In this document: positions 8,719-16,795 of the stretch, in pieces
Layout of the letters: each line of letters starts with the position of its first letter
Position numbering within the stretch: the stretch's first letter is position 1
Assembly (NCBI RefSeq): GCF_900089755.1
Contig: NZ_FLOC01000008.1
Location: 100,326 to 164,325 of the forward strand
Length of the DNA: 64,000 bases
From: Marinomonas aquimarina
GTDB lineage: Bacteria > Pseudomonadota > Gammaproteobacteria > Pseudomonadales > Marinomonadaceae
Direction of reading: 5' to 3'
The notes under the pieces: generated by a model
What the model saw: only the letters and a program-made list of their open reading frames with translations
Told to the model about the DNA's origin: nothing
The model's database searches: none
Program-made: the position numbers and the translations under genes

Positions 8719-9936
8719 CTAGTGTGCTCCGACTAATGGCTCACCATTCGCCGGATGTCTACTACTAAAGTAAATGTAGCCTGCTAGCATAAACAACACG
8801 CAACCTACCGCTGTGATGAGCCAGTAGACATTGATCAAGCTGCCCGTTGCATCATTGATAAAGCCAGCCATTAGGTTCCCTAGGGCGCCACCTAGGCCAA
8901 AGGTCACCATACCAATACCATTAATTTGCATGGTTGCCTTGGAGCTGTATTGTTTGCTTACCCAACCGGCGATCACGCCCCAAATTGGGAAGTACATTAG
9001 GCCGTAACCAATACCCGCTAACAGCACAAATTTTGCAGGATCATAAGTAAAGGCAACCAAACCGATGGCAAAGGCACCGAACATGGCCAACAGAGAAAGA
9101 CCGTGACCTTTTTGGTCCGCTAATTTACCCACAGCAAAGCCCGCGATCATGCCCGTGATACCGATCACGCTCCAAGTGTAGCCCCCTAACGATGCGGGTA
9201 AGCCAAGTTGCGCTAGAAAGACGTTCAACCACGTGGAAAACGTCATGGTCGATAGCCCCACTAGGAACAACACCAAGCACGATAAGAAAGCGGTACGCTC
9301 AGTAAATACGGTTTTAAATAGCTGGCCAGAACTCATCGCTGAGCTTGGCACTAATAAGTCTACGTTAATGTTGGCGTTTTCATTGTTGCGTTTCAGGCTT
9401 TTCAACAGTTGCAACGTCGCCAACAGCACCACTAAGCCAAACACCGCGGCCGCAATCCAGCCACTGCGCCAGCCAAACACTGGTACCACCAGAAGAATCA
9501 CTAGACCGTTAAAGCTGTAGCCCCAAGCGGTTCCACTAGCAGAAATCGATAGGTTGGTAGAGGCACGATCCAAGCGTCCATAGCAAGTGGTCATTTCAAC
9601 AATGCCGCCCCAGCAGAATGCGGCACTGAACGCCATAACCGTCAGCACTACGGTAATAATAAGAGGATCACTTAACCACGCCATGGTGAACAATAACGCA
9701 CTGGTTAATAGACCAGAACCAAGTAGCAACTTGCCGGAATCCAAACGGTGTCCGATCACCCCCAACAACATCGCCCCAGCTAGGTACGCCAGTTGCGTCA
9801 ATGCACCAATGGTCGCCAAGTGCCAACTGGTGATATCAATAGATTGCTGCATTAGCGGTACTAACGCAGCAAACAAGAACAAGCCAAAGCCGTGACTTAT
9901 TACTTGGTTAAAGCCAAAGGTGATTGCCAATCGCAT
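8719..9936 (-). CDS. MFS transporter, first of two paralogues
   Basis: Inner-membrane major facilitator of about 405 residues with 12 predicted membrane segments. It is closely similar along its whole length to the transporter at 10102-11301: both begin MRx(P/A)ITFGF and share LPxxLGGYTWSxIGxxGM and QINGIGMVxFGxGGALGNL. The start at 9936 is chosen for the GGGAG about 8 nt upstream; a longer start at 9957 would add seven residues. The LysR-type box at 10061-10075 lies in its promoter. The cargo is unknown; a small organic anion would fit a LysR-controlled MFS, but that is inference. Confidence 0.88.
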   Translation of the reverse strand: MRLAITFGFNQVISHGFGLFLFAALVPLMQQSIDITSWHLATIGALTQLAYLAGAMLLGVIGHRLDSGKLLLGSGLLTSALLFTMAWLSDPLIITVVLTVMAFSAAFCWGGIVEMTTCYGRLDRASTNLSISASGTAWGYSFNGLVILLVVPVFGWRSGWIAAAVFGLVVLLATLQLLKSLKRNNENANINVDLLVPSSAMSSGQLFKTVFTERTAFLSCLVLFLVGLSTMTFSTWLNVFLAQLGLPASLGGYTWSVIGITGMIAGFAVGKLADQKGHGLSLLAMFGAFAIGLVAFTYDPAKFVLLAGIGYGLMYFPIWGVIAGWVSKQYSSKATMQINGIGMVTFGLGGALGNLMAGFINDATGSLINVYWLITAVGCVLFMLAGYIYFSSRHPANGEPLVGAH

Positions 9937-10060
9937 AGAGCACACTCCCATTCGCAACGCTTATTTTTATTAGAGGTGAAGCCAAACTACCCATGTAGTG
10001 GATGAGAGCATCATATTCTCATCTTACAATTCGATAAATCGAAAAGTTTTGATATCTACG

Positions 10061-10075
10061 TTCAGTTTTATTGAA
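10061..10075. promoter_or_regulatory. LysR-type box in first MFS promoter
   Basis: TTCA-N7-TGAA dyad (contains T-N11-A) embedded in a longer motif ATCTACGTTCA-N8-GAATTCT. The same motif, with the same 8-nt spacing, occurs in the promoter of the second MFS gene at 11407-11432. It is a likely binding site for the LysR protein encoded at 11438-12334. Confidence 0.6.
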
Positions 10076-10101
10076 TTCTAATCTAAACCTGCTTCAACCC
10101 G

Positions 10102-11301
10102 TTAAAAAGCTCCCACCAATGGCTCATCCGGTGTGCGCTCAGTCATATAGATGTATGCCGATAGAATCGCCAACAACACACTGATTACAGCAATCAAGCT
10201 ATACATCATCGCCAAACTGCCGGTAAATTCTTGGATCGCCCCCGCGAGCAAGTTCCCTAGCGCACCGCCCGTACCGAACACCACCATACCAATACCATTG
10301 ATCTGCATGGTGACTTTGGAACTGTATTGCTTGTTTAACCATCCGGAAATCACGCCCCAAATGGCAAAATACATCAAGCCGTAGCCAAAGCCTGCCACCA
10401 ACACAAAGCGGCTAGGGTCGTAAGTAAAAGCGCTGATACATAGGGCAAATCCTAAAAACATCAGCAACAGCGCAATGCCATGACCTTTGTAGTCAGACAA
10501 TTTACCCGCTAACAAACCCGATACCATGCCAGACAGGCCGATCATGCTCCACGTGTAGCCACCCAGTGCACTGGGCAAAGAGAGCTCTGCTAAGTACAAG
10601 TTTAGCCAAGTCGAAAAAGGAATAGTGGCAAAGCCAACGGAAAAGAAAATTAAGCAAGATAAGAACGCTGGACGCTCTTTGACAATGGTGCGCAGCAACT
10701 GCTTCACACCCATGGCCAATACATCTCCGGCTACGAGATGAGTTTCCTCAACGGTTTGTAAACGTTTTAACAAGACAAAAATCGTTACCAGCGCCAAGAT
10801 GCCTAAGACACCGCCCAGAGCCCAGGCACTGCGCCAGCCAAATAGTGGGATAAACAACAGGATCAAGAGGCCATTGACGCCGTAACCCCACGCACTGCCA
10901 CTGGCAATAAAGGCTAAATTCGTTGCGGTACGGCCCACTAATCCATAACGGGTGACTAACTCAACGATACAGCCCCAACAAATGGCCGCATTCATGGCTA
11001 GCACGATCAGAGCCCCTAGGATCACAGCTTGATGACTTTGTGTCGCGACTACACCCAACATTACGCTGGTAATGGCCATCGATACCATTAACACTTTTCC
11101 GGAATCAAAACGTTGGCCAAATGTCCCCACCAGCATGGCACCGGACAAATATGCAATTTGAGTACTGGCACCAACAATGGCTAAAAACCAGGTGCTAATA
11201 TCAATACTGGTTTGCATTAATGGCACCAGCGCTGCAAATAAATACAGGCCAAAGCCATTGCTAACGATTTGACTGAAGCCAAAGGTAATTGGCATACGCA
11301 T
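10102..11301 (-). CDS. MFS transporter, second of two paralogues
   Basis: Major facilitator of 399 residues, paralogous to the preceding transporter and in the same orientation, suggesting a tandem duplication. The start at 11301 (MRMPITFGFSQ) has AAGGAG about 10-11 nt upstream and matches the start of the paralogue. The longer frame reaching 11547 runs through the divergent promoter and into the LysR coding region and was rejected. It has twelve hydrophobic segments with a central hydrophilic loop (about residue 195-215). It is divergently transcribed from the LysR gene, the classic arrangement for a regulator and its target. The substrate is unknown. Confidence 0.88.
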   Translation of the reverse strand: MRMPITFGFSQIVSNGFGLYLFAALVPLMQTSIDISTWFLAIVGASTQIAYLSGAMLVGTFGQRFDSGKVLMVSMAITSVMLGVVATQSHQAVILGALIVLAMNAAICWGCIVELVTRYGLVGRTATNLAFIASGSAWGYGVNGLLILLFIPLFGWRSAWALGGVLGILALVTIFVLLKRLQTVEETHLVAGDVLAMGVKQLLRTIVKERPAFLSCLIFFSVGFATIPFSTWLNLYLAELSLPSALGGYTWSMIGLSGMVSGLLAGKLSDYKGHGIALLLMFLGFALCISAFTYDPSRFVLVAGFGYGLMYFAIWGVISGWLNKQYSSKVTMQINGIGMVVFGTGGALGNLLAGAIQEFTGSLAMMYSLIAVISVLLAILSAYIYMTERTPDEPLVGAF

Positions 11302-11413
11302 AAAGGGAGGCACTCCTTGATATTTAGAGCGGTAGATTGGCCCCTTGTGGGGGAAATCGCGTATGCTAGGGGCTTGCCTTTCTTCAGTAAATCGATAAAT
11401 ATTCAAATCTTCG

Positions 11414-11428
11414 TTCAAAAATTCTGAA
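11414..11428. promoter_or_regulatory. LysR-type box in the MFS2/LysR divergent promoter
   Basis: TTCA-N7-TGAA dyad within ATCTTCGTTCA-N8-GAAATCT, matching the element in front of the first MFS gene. It lies 10 bp upstream of the LysR start codon and 113 bp upstream of the MFS start, so binding could both activate the transporter and repress the regulator. Confidence 0.65.
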
Positions 11429-11437
11429 ATCTGTTCT

Positions 11438-12334
11438 ATGCGTGATCTACCGATAAATTTACTGCGCACCTTTATGGTGGTCGCAGACACTCTTAACCTC
11501 ACGGAAGCCGCGAAACAGCTGCATAAAGCCCCTTCTACGGTGAGCATGCAACTGAATCGTCTAGAAGAATTAGTGGCGAACCCGTTAATGGAGCGTGGCC
11601 AGCATGGCGTGCGCCTGACAGCGGTCGGTGTGCTCCTGAAAAGTCATGCACAGCAGCTATTAAATCTACATGATCAAATCGTTGGCTCGTTTCAGAATAT
11701 GGACATCGGCGGTGTGGTGCGTCTAGGCACCCATGATCAATACGCTAGCCGTGCTTTAGCGCCGATTCTACAAGAGTTCATCTTGAGCTACCCGGAGGCG
11801 GAGCTGGAAGCCTTTTGTGACTATCGCCCTGATCACTTGGTGGATATGTTAGAGCGCGGCCGCTTGGACATTGCCTTAGTGGAAATGCGTGCGGGCACTG
11901 AAGGTGGTCTGCGTTTGCGTCGTGATCGTTTAGTGTGGATTCGAGGCAAAGACCATTTTGTACATACACCACCGGTACTACCGTTAGTGGTATTCGAAGA
12001 AGGCTGTATTCACCGCCGTTACGCTTGTGAAGCCCTGGATGCAGCCGGTATCCCTTATCGTGTCGCCTTTACCAGCCAAAGTCGCATGGGGGTGCTCGCG
12101 GCGGTTAGAGCGGGGATCGGTGTGGCCATCATCCCGCACCATACCGTCGAAGACGATTTAGCCATCGTTACCCATGAGTTACCGACGTTACCTGAGACCG
12201 ATATGACTTTGATGATCTCACCCAAAGTCAACGAGGCGACCCGTCGCCTTGAGAACATCATTTTAGAAAGCCCAGTGTTTAACCCCATGGGCAATGGGGT
12301 GTCTAGCCCTGAAGACGCCGTCATCGAACACTAA
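11438..12334 (+). CDS. LysR-family transcriptional regulator of the MFS pair
   Basis: Regulator of 298 residues with an N-terminal winged helix-turn-helix (about 5-65: LLRTFMVVADTLNLTEAAKQ, then STVSMQLNRLEE) and a C-terminal substrate-binding-like effector domain (about 90-290). It is divergent from the second MFS gene. The paired TTCA-N7-TGAA boxes in both transporter promoters make those genes its probable targets. The start at 11438 is the first ATG that gives the conserved LRTF entry. A hairpin terminator follows directly. Confidence 0.92.
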   Translation: MRDLPINLLRTFMVVADTLNLTEAAKQLHKAPSTVSMQLNRLEELVANPLMERGQHGVRLTAVGVLLKSHAQQLLNLHDQIVGSFQNMDIGGVVRLGTHDQYASRALAPILQEFILSYPEAELEAFCDYRPDHLVDMLERGRLDIALVEMRAGTEGGLRLRRDRLVWIRGKDHFVHTPPVLPLVVFEEGCIHRRYACEALDAAGIPYRVAFTSQSRMGVLAAVRAGIGVAIIPHHTVEDDLAIVTHELPTLPETDMTLMISPKVNEATRRLENIILESPVFNPMGNGVSSPEDAVIEH

Positions 12335-12340
12335 ATAAAA

Positions 12341-12373
12341 AGAGCCCCAACGATGGTTCATCGCTGGGGCTCT
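12341..12373. terminator. Bidirectional terminator
   Basis: Fifteen-bp stem (AGAGCCCCAaCGATG / CATCGcTGGGGCTCT, one mismatch) with a 3-nt loop between the convergent LysR gene and the small exported-protein gene. On the minus strand it is followed by TTTTTATTT, a good U-run. Confidence 0.8.
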
Positions 12374-12432
12374 CACTCATCCTGAGCGCTACTTTGATCG
12401 TATTTTTATATGGCGTTGCTTAAGCGATGCTG

Positions 12433-12696
12433 TTAATTCGCTTTGTGTAGGTCATCAAACACGCCTTGTAACTCTTTATTCTGCTCTTTTACTGCATCAA
12501 GTTTTTGTGATGGTGTCATGGCATAGCCTAAATCTAGCTCGCCTGCTTCATAACCCATGGTTTCAAGCTGCGCAGAAAGAGCTTGGTAGCTTGCTTCTGC
12601 CGCACGGAAGTCATCACTGATATTATCAGCGATGGCAGCTGTTGACATAGCCGAAGCCATAAATACAGCAGATGTGATTGCAGCCAGTTTTTTCAT
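12433..12696 (-). CDS. Small exported protein, family member 1
   Basis: Unrecognised 87-residue protein with a clear Sec signal peptide (basic MKK, hydrophobic stretch, AIA-DN cleavage site) leaving a mature chain of about 64 residues. The mature part is acidic, Cys-free and probably two helices, with the family motif ALSAQLETMGYE and TPSQKLDAV, and ends HKAN. Three paralogues lie nearby at 13136, 24736 and 29001. The start at 12696 is fixed by AAGGAGG 7 nt upstream; the preceding 15 codons of the open frame are not used. Its upstream region keeps only traces of the blocks shared by the other three (TTCCAAAA at 12824-12831 and ACTATTCACA at 12920-12929). The function is unknown. Confidence 0.85.
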   Translation of the reverse strand: MKKLAAITSAVFMASAMSTAAIADNISDDFRAAEASYQALSAQLETMGYEAGELDLGYAMTPSQKLDAVKEQNKELQGVFDDLHKAN

Positions 12697-13080
12697 GGTG
12701 AGCCTCCTTACAAAGTCTCTGGTTAAATATAGTAAAGCCACTAAGAACGTTTAACCTTGCGCCTCAACTCAAATACTAGACGCGTCACTGTATTACGACA
12801 GCAACTGAACAATTGATTCACTATTCCAAAAAGAAATAAAGGCCACTAAAAAACCGACTCGACGAGACAAAAAGGAATATCTTGTTTATTTTTTACCCAG
12901 TTCAGTGGATAGCGAAAGAACTATTCACAAAAGACAGAATAGACAGACTCAAATATCATAACTTATATTTATAGCGATGAATTTTTACCATTAATGTGGC
13001 GACAAATTAATTATGAAATATTTGTGACTGGCTAAAAATATTTGTCTGTAGCAGCCTCAATGCTCATTGCCACAAACAGA
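12697..13080. other. Upstream region of family member 1, no gene seen
   Basis: A+T-rich, non-coding 384 bp. Apart from two short sequences resembling the shared regulatory blocks of the paralogues (12824-12831, 12920-12929), nothing recognisable was found. The second trace sits 11 bp, about one helical turn, closer to the first than in the paralogues. Confidence 0.4.
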
Positions 13081-13115
13081 AAAAGCCCCAGAGAGAGAAT
13101 CTCTCTGGGGCTTTT
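13081..13115 (-). terminator. Strong intrinsic terminator
   Basis: Perfect 16-bp stem AAAAGCCCCAGAGAGA / TCTCTCTGGGGCTTTT with a 3-nt loop. On the minus strand it ends in a U-rich run (TTTTTCTGTTTG). It closes the gene at 13136-13396. Confidence 0.88.
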
Positions 13116-13135
13116 CGCATTACTTAGACAGAGTA

Positions 13136-13396
13136 TTAGTTTGCGCTATTTAAACCGTCCAATACGTTGATTAGCTCAGCCCGTTTTTCAGCCACAACAT
13201 CTAGTTTTTGCGAAGTGGTCATCGGCTCGCTGTACAGTTCATCCACTTGGTAACCTTGAGACTCTACTTGCTCAGCCAATGCGTGATAACGCGATTCCGC
13301 TCGGTGTAGATCGTCAGTAATGTTGTCAGCCAATGCAGAAGTAGACAGTGCGGCCGTTGCTAAAGCTGCTGATGTAAGCGTGATCAGTTTTTTCAT
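13136..13396 (-). CDS. Small exported protein, family member 2
   Basis: Protein of 86 residues closest to member 1: signal peptide MKKLITLTSAAL... with ALA-DN cleavage site, then a mature acidic chain with RAESRYHALAEQVESQGYQ and TTSQKLDVV, ending NSAN. No cysteine and no membrane segment in the mature form. The start at 13396 has AAGGAGG 7 nt upstream; the open frame to 13609 continues through the conserved regulatory blocks and is not coding. Upstream it carries the block pattern shared with members 3 and 4. Role unknown; a periplasmic or secreted location is inferred from the signal peptide. Confidence 0.88.
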   Translation of the reverse strand: MKKLITLTSAALATAALSTSALADNITDDLHRAESRYHALAEQVESQGYQVDELYSEPMTTSQKLDVVAEKRAELINVLDGLNSAN

Positions 13397-13460
13397 GGTG
13401 AGCCTCCTTTCATGGGTCTCTAAGAAATTTGTATGCGTTTTAAAGCCTGTCGCGACATGT

Positions 13461-13816
13461 GTTTCGCGTTTCGATGTAGAGATTATTAGTGCTTGCTTGA
13501 AATAAAAAAAGGTCTCAAAAATGCGTTCCAAAATGCTTCCCTCAAACACGCCAAGGCGTCTAATTTCAGGCTTCAAGCACCAATCAAGGAGATCCATCAA
13601 TATTTGCACTTATTCCGTATGAAGTCGCAAAAACTGTTCACACTCTCAATGCCTCCCCCTGCCAGTAACCCTCTATTCACTGCGAATTCGCTAAACTTAA
13701 AGGACACTATGCGCACATTTCATCCTTAAAAGCGGTAAAGAAAATAGCCGCTCGAGCTGCACTTACTTATTTGAAATCGAATAACCTGATGATCCATTAT
13801 CTAATATATCGATAGG
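13461..13816 (-). promoter_or_regulatory. Conserved spacing-constrained upstream module (member 2 copy)
   Basis: Five blocks shared with the regions at 25087 and 29341, given on the plus strand: GTTTCGCG (13461), GCGTTCCAAAATGCTTCC with CTCAA (13523-13545), CAAAAACTGTTCA (13628-13640), CTTAAA (13725-13730) and TTGAAATCGA (13771-13780). A CGATAGG follows at 13810-13816. Distances between blocks are the same in all three copies. The block nearest the gene overlaps the probable -10/start-site area; the others would lie upstream of the promoter as activator sites. Confidence 0.75.
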
Positions 13817-13826
13817 TTGCCTAGTT

Positions 13827-15101
13827 CTAGCGCACGCTAGGTAGGTCTGACCACTGGGTAGTATAGGCCGGGGACAGGAATTGACGCTTCATCGACCATT
13901 CGGGAGCTAGCCCTTGAGCGGCAAAAAACACTTGTCCGTGGCCACTTTGGTTAATGTTATCCATCACCGCCATCAGCGCCGCACCGTGATCGCCTACGGC
14001 ATCGGTATGAAATAAATCCGCTTGGTAAGCATGTGACGAATAAAAGTCAGTCAGCATCACGCCCGCCTTGGCATAGCGAAAGCCTGGGCGAAACAGCTTA
14101 TCGAATAATTGAAAGGCCGCCTTCAAAAACGCCCGCGTGTCGTCTGTCGGCTGAGTCAATTCGATGGTTAGTGCATTGCGATACTGGGGTTCGCTCGCGT
14201 TAAACATTCCAGTGCGAATAAACACTTGCAGCACACGGGCTAAACAGCCCTCAGCACGCAGCTTTTCCGCTGCCCGCGTCACATACTTCGCAATCGCCTC
14301 TTTCAACTGAGCCCTTTCCGTAATTCGAGAGCCGAACGAACGACTGCAAAGGATCTGCTTTTTGGTCGCAGGCAGCGATTCCAAAGATAAGCAGGAAATA
14401 CCATTCAACTCGCGTATGGTCCGCTCCAATACCACCGAATACTCACGCCGCACTAGCTTAGGGTCGGTATCGGCTAAGTCCAAAGCCGTATGAATGCCCT
14501 GCTCTTGCAAACGTTTACTCAGACGACGTCCTACGCCCCAGACTTCACTCACATCCAGCAAGGCCAATAAGCGTCGCTGTCGAGCAGGGTCCATCAGATT
14601 GACCACCGAACCTGTTGCGGGGTACGTCTTAGCGGCATGATTCGCCAACTTGGCCAAGGTTTTCGTCGGAGCAATGCCGACGCCCACCGTAATGCCCGTG
14701 CATTGATCAACTTTGGCCTTAATACGTTGACCAAATGCCAATAAGTCTTCTACCGCCTCGACCCCAGTTAACTTCAAAAACGCTTCATCAATGGAGTAAA
14801 TCTCAATTTCAGGCGCTTCGGCTTCTAATAGGCTCATGACCCGCTGCGACATATCCGCATACAAGGCATAATTCGAAGAAAAGCAGACAATCTGGTGTTG
14901 CTTGATCTGCTCTTGAACTTGATGCACAGGTACCCCCATTTTGATGCCCAGTGCCTTCACTTCCTTCGAACGTGCCACGATACAACCATCATTATTGGAC
15001 AGCACCGCTACTGGCTTATACTTTAAGTCAGGCCGAAACAACTTCTCACAACTGGCGTAGAAGTTATTGCAATCCACCAAGGCAAAGACTTTTTGGCTCA
15101 T
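13827..15101 (-). CDS. umuC: DNA polymerase V catalytic subunit UmuC
   Basis: Y-family translesion polymerase of 424 residues, the usual length. It has the entry motif [17 protein letters not shown], the palm motif [10 protein letters not shown] with catalytic Asp-Glu, the helix-hairpin-helix region [15 protein letters not shown] and a C-terminal little-finger and UmuC-tail domain. It overlaps umuD by 4 bp (ATGA type), so the two are translated together. Expression is expected to be DNA-damage dependent through the LexA box upstream of umuD. It synthesises across lesions when complexed with UmuD'2 and RecA. Confidence 0.97.
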   Translation of the reverse strand: MSQKVFALVDCNNFYASCEKLFRPDLKYKPVAVLSNNDGCIVARSKEVKALGIKMGVPVHQVQEQIKQHQIVCFSSNYALYADMSQRVMSLLEAEAPEIEIYSIDEAFLKLTGVEAVEDLLAFGQRIKAKVDQCTGITVGVGIAPTKTLAKLANHAAKTYPATGSVVNLMDPARQRRLLALLDVSEVWGVGRRLSKRLQEQGIHTALDLADTDPKLVRREYSVVLERTIRELNGISCLSLESLPATKKQILCSRSFGSRITERAQLKEAIAKYVTRAAEKLRAEGCLARVLQVFIRTGMFNASEPQYRNALTIELTQPTDDTRAFLKAAFQLFDKLFRPGFRYAKAGVMLTDFYSSHAYQADLFHTDAVGDHGAALMAVMDNINQSGHGQVFFAAQGLAPEWSMKRQFLSPAYTTQWSDLPSVR

Positions 15102-15541
15102 CGTTGTAACCTGCGCACAACGCCTGTAACCACGCCAAACACTTCAAATTCAGATTCTTCCGAGATCGGCATCACCGGATAAGCTTTATTGTGTGGCCGC
15201 AACAGCACATTTGGCTTGAGCTGTAGCTCTTTGACCGTCAATTCACCATGCACAGACGCAATAATGATGTCTCCATGCTTAGCGGTTAAGGAGCGATCTA
15301 CCACCAATATATCCCCAGAATGAATGCCCGCCCCCACCATGGAGTCCCCTTGGGCACGCACAAAGAAGGTGGCACTCGGATGCTGAATACACAACGCATT
15401 CAAATCCAGCGATCGCTCTACATAATCCTGCGCCGGCGATGGAAAGCCAGCTGACACAGACTCCACATACAAAGGAATCTGCATGGACTGGGAAGCCAGA
15501 AAGGACTCAGACTCTGCTGAGCCTAAATAGGTTACACGCAT
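15098..15541 (-). CDS. umuD: DNA polymerase V accessory subunit UmuD
   Basis: LexA-like S24 self-cleaving protein of 147 residues. The cleavage site is Ala31-Gly32 in [14 protein letters not shown]. The catalytic dyad is Ser67 (in [11 protein letters not shown]) and Lys104 (in LTVKEL). RecA filament-stimulated autocleavage would give the active UmuD'. A GAGAG ribosome binding site precedes the ATG at 15541 and the SOS box lies about 15-38 bp upstream. It is the first gene of the umuDC operon. Confidence 0.96.
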   Translation of the reverse strand: MRVTYLGSAESESFLASQSMQIPLYVESVSAGFPSPAQDYVERSLDLNALCIQHPSATFFVRAQGDSMVGAGIHSGDILVVDRSLTAKHGDIIIASVHGELTVKELQLKPNVLLRPHNKAYPVMPISEESEFEVFGVVTGVVRRLQR

Positions 15542-15555
15542 GGCGATCTCTCAAA

Positions 15556-15579
15556 TATACTGTACATACATACAGTATA
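15556..15579. promoter_or_regulatory. LexA (SOS) box of umuDC
   Basis: TACTGTACATACATACAGTA fits the gammaproteobacterial LexA consensus CTGT-N8-ACAG with extended symmetric flanks (TA on each side). Its position directly upstream of umuD means LexA would block transcription of the operon until DNA damage. Confidence 0.95.
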
Positions 15580-15623
15580 TTTAATTTCACAGGAAAGCCA
15601 AATGCTTTTGCCCAAAAACAATA

Positions 15624-15653
15624 AAGCCCCACCGAGATAAACTTAGCGGGGCT
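15624..15653 (-). terminator. Terminator of the prenyltransferase gene
   Basis: Minus-strand stem AGCCCCGC / GGTGGGGCT with a 12-nt loop, followed by TTATTGTTTTT. It separates the prenyltransferase from umuD on the same strand. Confidence 0.7.
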
Positions 15654-15679
15654 CCATGGAGAAGTATTGCGTCGCGCTA

Positions 15680-16579
15680 CTAGCCGAGGATCAAAGTGGT
15701 CCCTAAGATAATCGGCGTCACTAAGGTCATCACCACATTGCGCCCTAAATACGGTAGCCAAGTGGCCGCCCCCTTGCGTAGTAACGGCTTTAACCCCAGT
15801 ACCACCGTCATGCCCAACGCCAAAGGCACCAGTGCCAACAGCGATAGCCACGGCAGCAACTCAAACACACATCCGATCACGACGGCAAAACTCGCCACCA
15901 AAAGCCCCAAGCTGTACAAGGCTAAGCTGGCCGCTTTGCCATAAATAATGGGCACATGCCGACGTCCGTTGGCACGATCGGCATCAATATCGGGAAATTG
16001 ATTCAATAGCAGCAAATTGTTTGCCAACATAAAGGGCACCAAAGACAACAACAGCGCTAAACCATTTAGATCCCCAGTCAGCGCAATATGCGTCCCAAGC
16101 ACCATCACCGGACCAAATCCCAACCCTGGTGCCATCCAACACAATAACGGCGAGCGGTTGATCCAAGGGGTGTACCCCACCACTAACAAGACGCCAATAG
16201 CGCCCAGCCATAACAGTGCTTCACCGCGCAGATAAATAAAGTAGCCGCCGATGGCCATGGTCAGCAGCAGGGTGATCCAAGCCATCGCTAAAACGCTGTT
16301 CAAAGCACTAGGATTATCTACCAAACCACCACTGCCGCCACTAAATGGGGTACGCTCGGTTTTCAGATCGAGCCCTGAACGATAATCCATATATTCGTTA
16401 AAAGCGTTGACGCTGATATGCGCCAAGATCGCGGCCAATACCGCCAAGGCAACATGGAGCCACTGAATATCTGTCGCACTGACATAGGCACTGCTAATAC
16501 CGAGAAACACACTGACCGGAGCCAAGATCAAAAAGGGAACACGCGCCGATTGCATCAGCGTGGGTAACTTTGCACTCAT
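15680..16579 (-). CDS. UbiA/MenA-family prenyltransferase
   Basis: Integral membrane prenyltransferase of 299 residues with about eight or nine hydrophobic segments. It has both Mg/diphosphate-binding motifs: NEYMDYRSGLD (61-71) and DIDADRANGRR (about 195-205). Members transfer an isoprenoid chain onto an aromatic acceptor. The asymmetric first motif resembles MenA-type (dihydroxynaphthoate) enzymes more than UbiA, but no men genes are seen, so the acceptor is open. It is monocistronic with its own terminator and unrelated in function to the downstream umuDC. Confidence 0.85.
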   Translation of the reverse strand: MSAKLPTLMQSARVPFLILAPVSVFLGISSAYVSATDIQWLHVALAVLAAILAHISVNAFNEYMDYRSGLDLKTERTPFSGGSGGLVDNPSALNSVLAMAWITLLLTMAIGGYFIYLRGEALLWLGAIGVLLVVGYTPWINRSPLLCWMAPGLGFGPVMVLGTHIALTGDLNGLALLLSLVPFMLANNLLLLNQFPDIDADRANGRRHVPIIYGKAASLALYSLGLLVASFAVVIGCVFELLPWLSLLALVPLALGMTVVLGLKPLLRKGAATWLPYLGRNVVMTLVTPIILGTTLILG

Positions 16580-16795
16580 TCAAGAACCTCTTAACGGGTT
16601 TGCTGCAACATTACATTAGAAAAGACAAAAGCAAGATATCAGCCAGCCCCTATTCGTCCTATGGCCGCAAGGCACAACATAGAGCTAGATCAGTGTTTTT
16701 ACGGATAACTCGGACAGAACACGATAAGTAGGTGTAATACTGAAATTGGATTAAGCTTAAACATCAGTGTTCTCTTACATATACCTGAGGCCGTT

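Noticed and set aside
13397..13609. N-terminal extension of exported-protein member 2
   Set aside because: It precedes the strong AAGGAGG and the signal peptide, and translates the conserved regulatory blocks.
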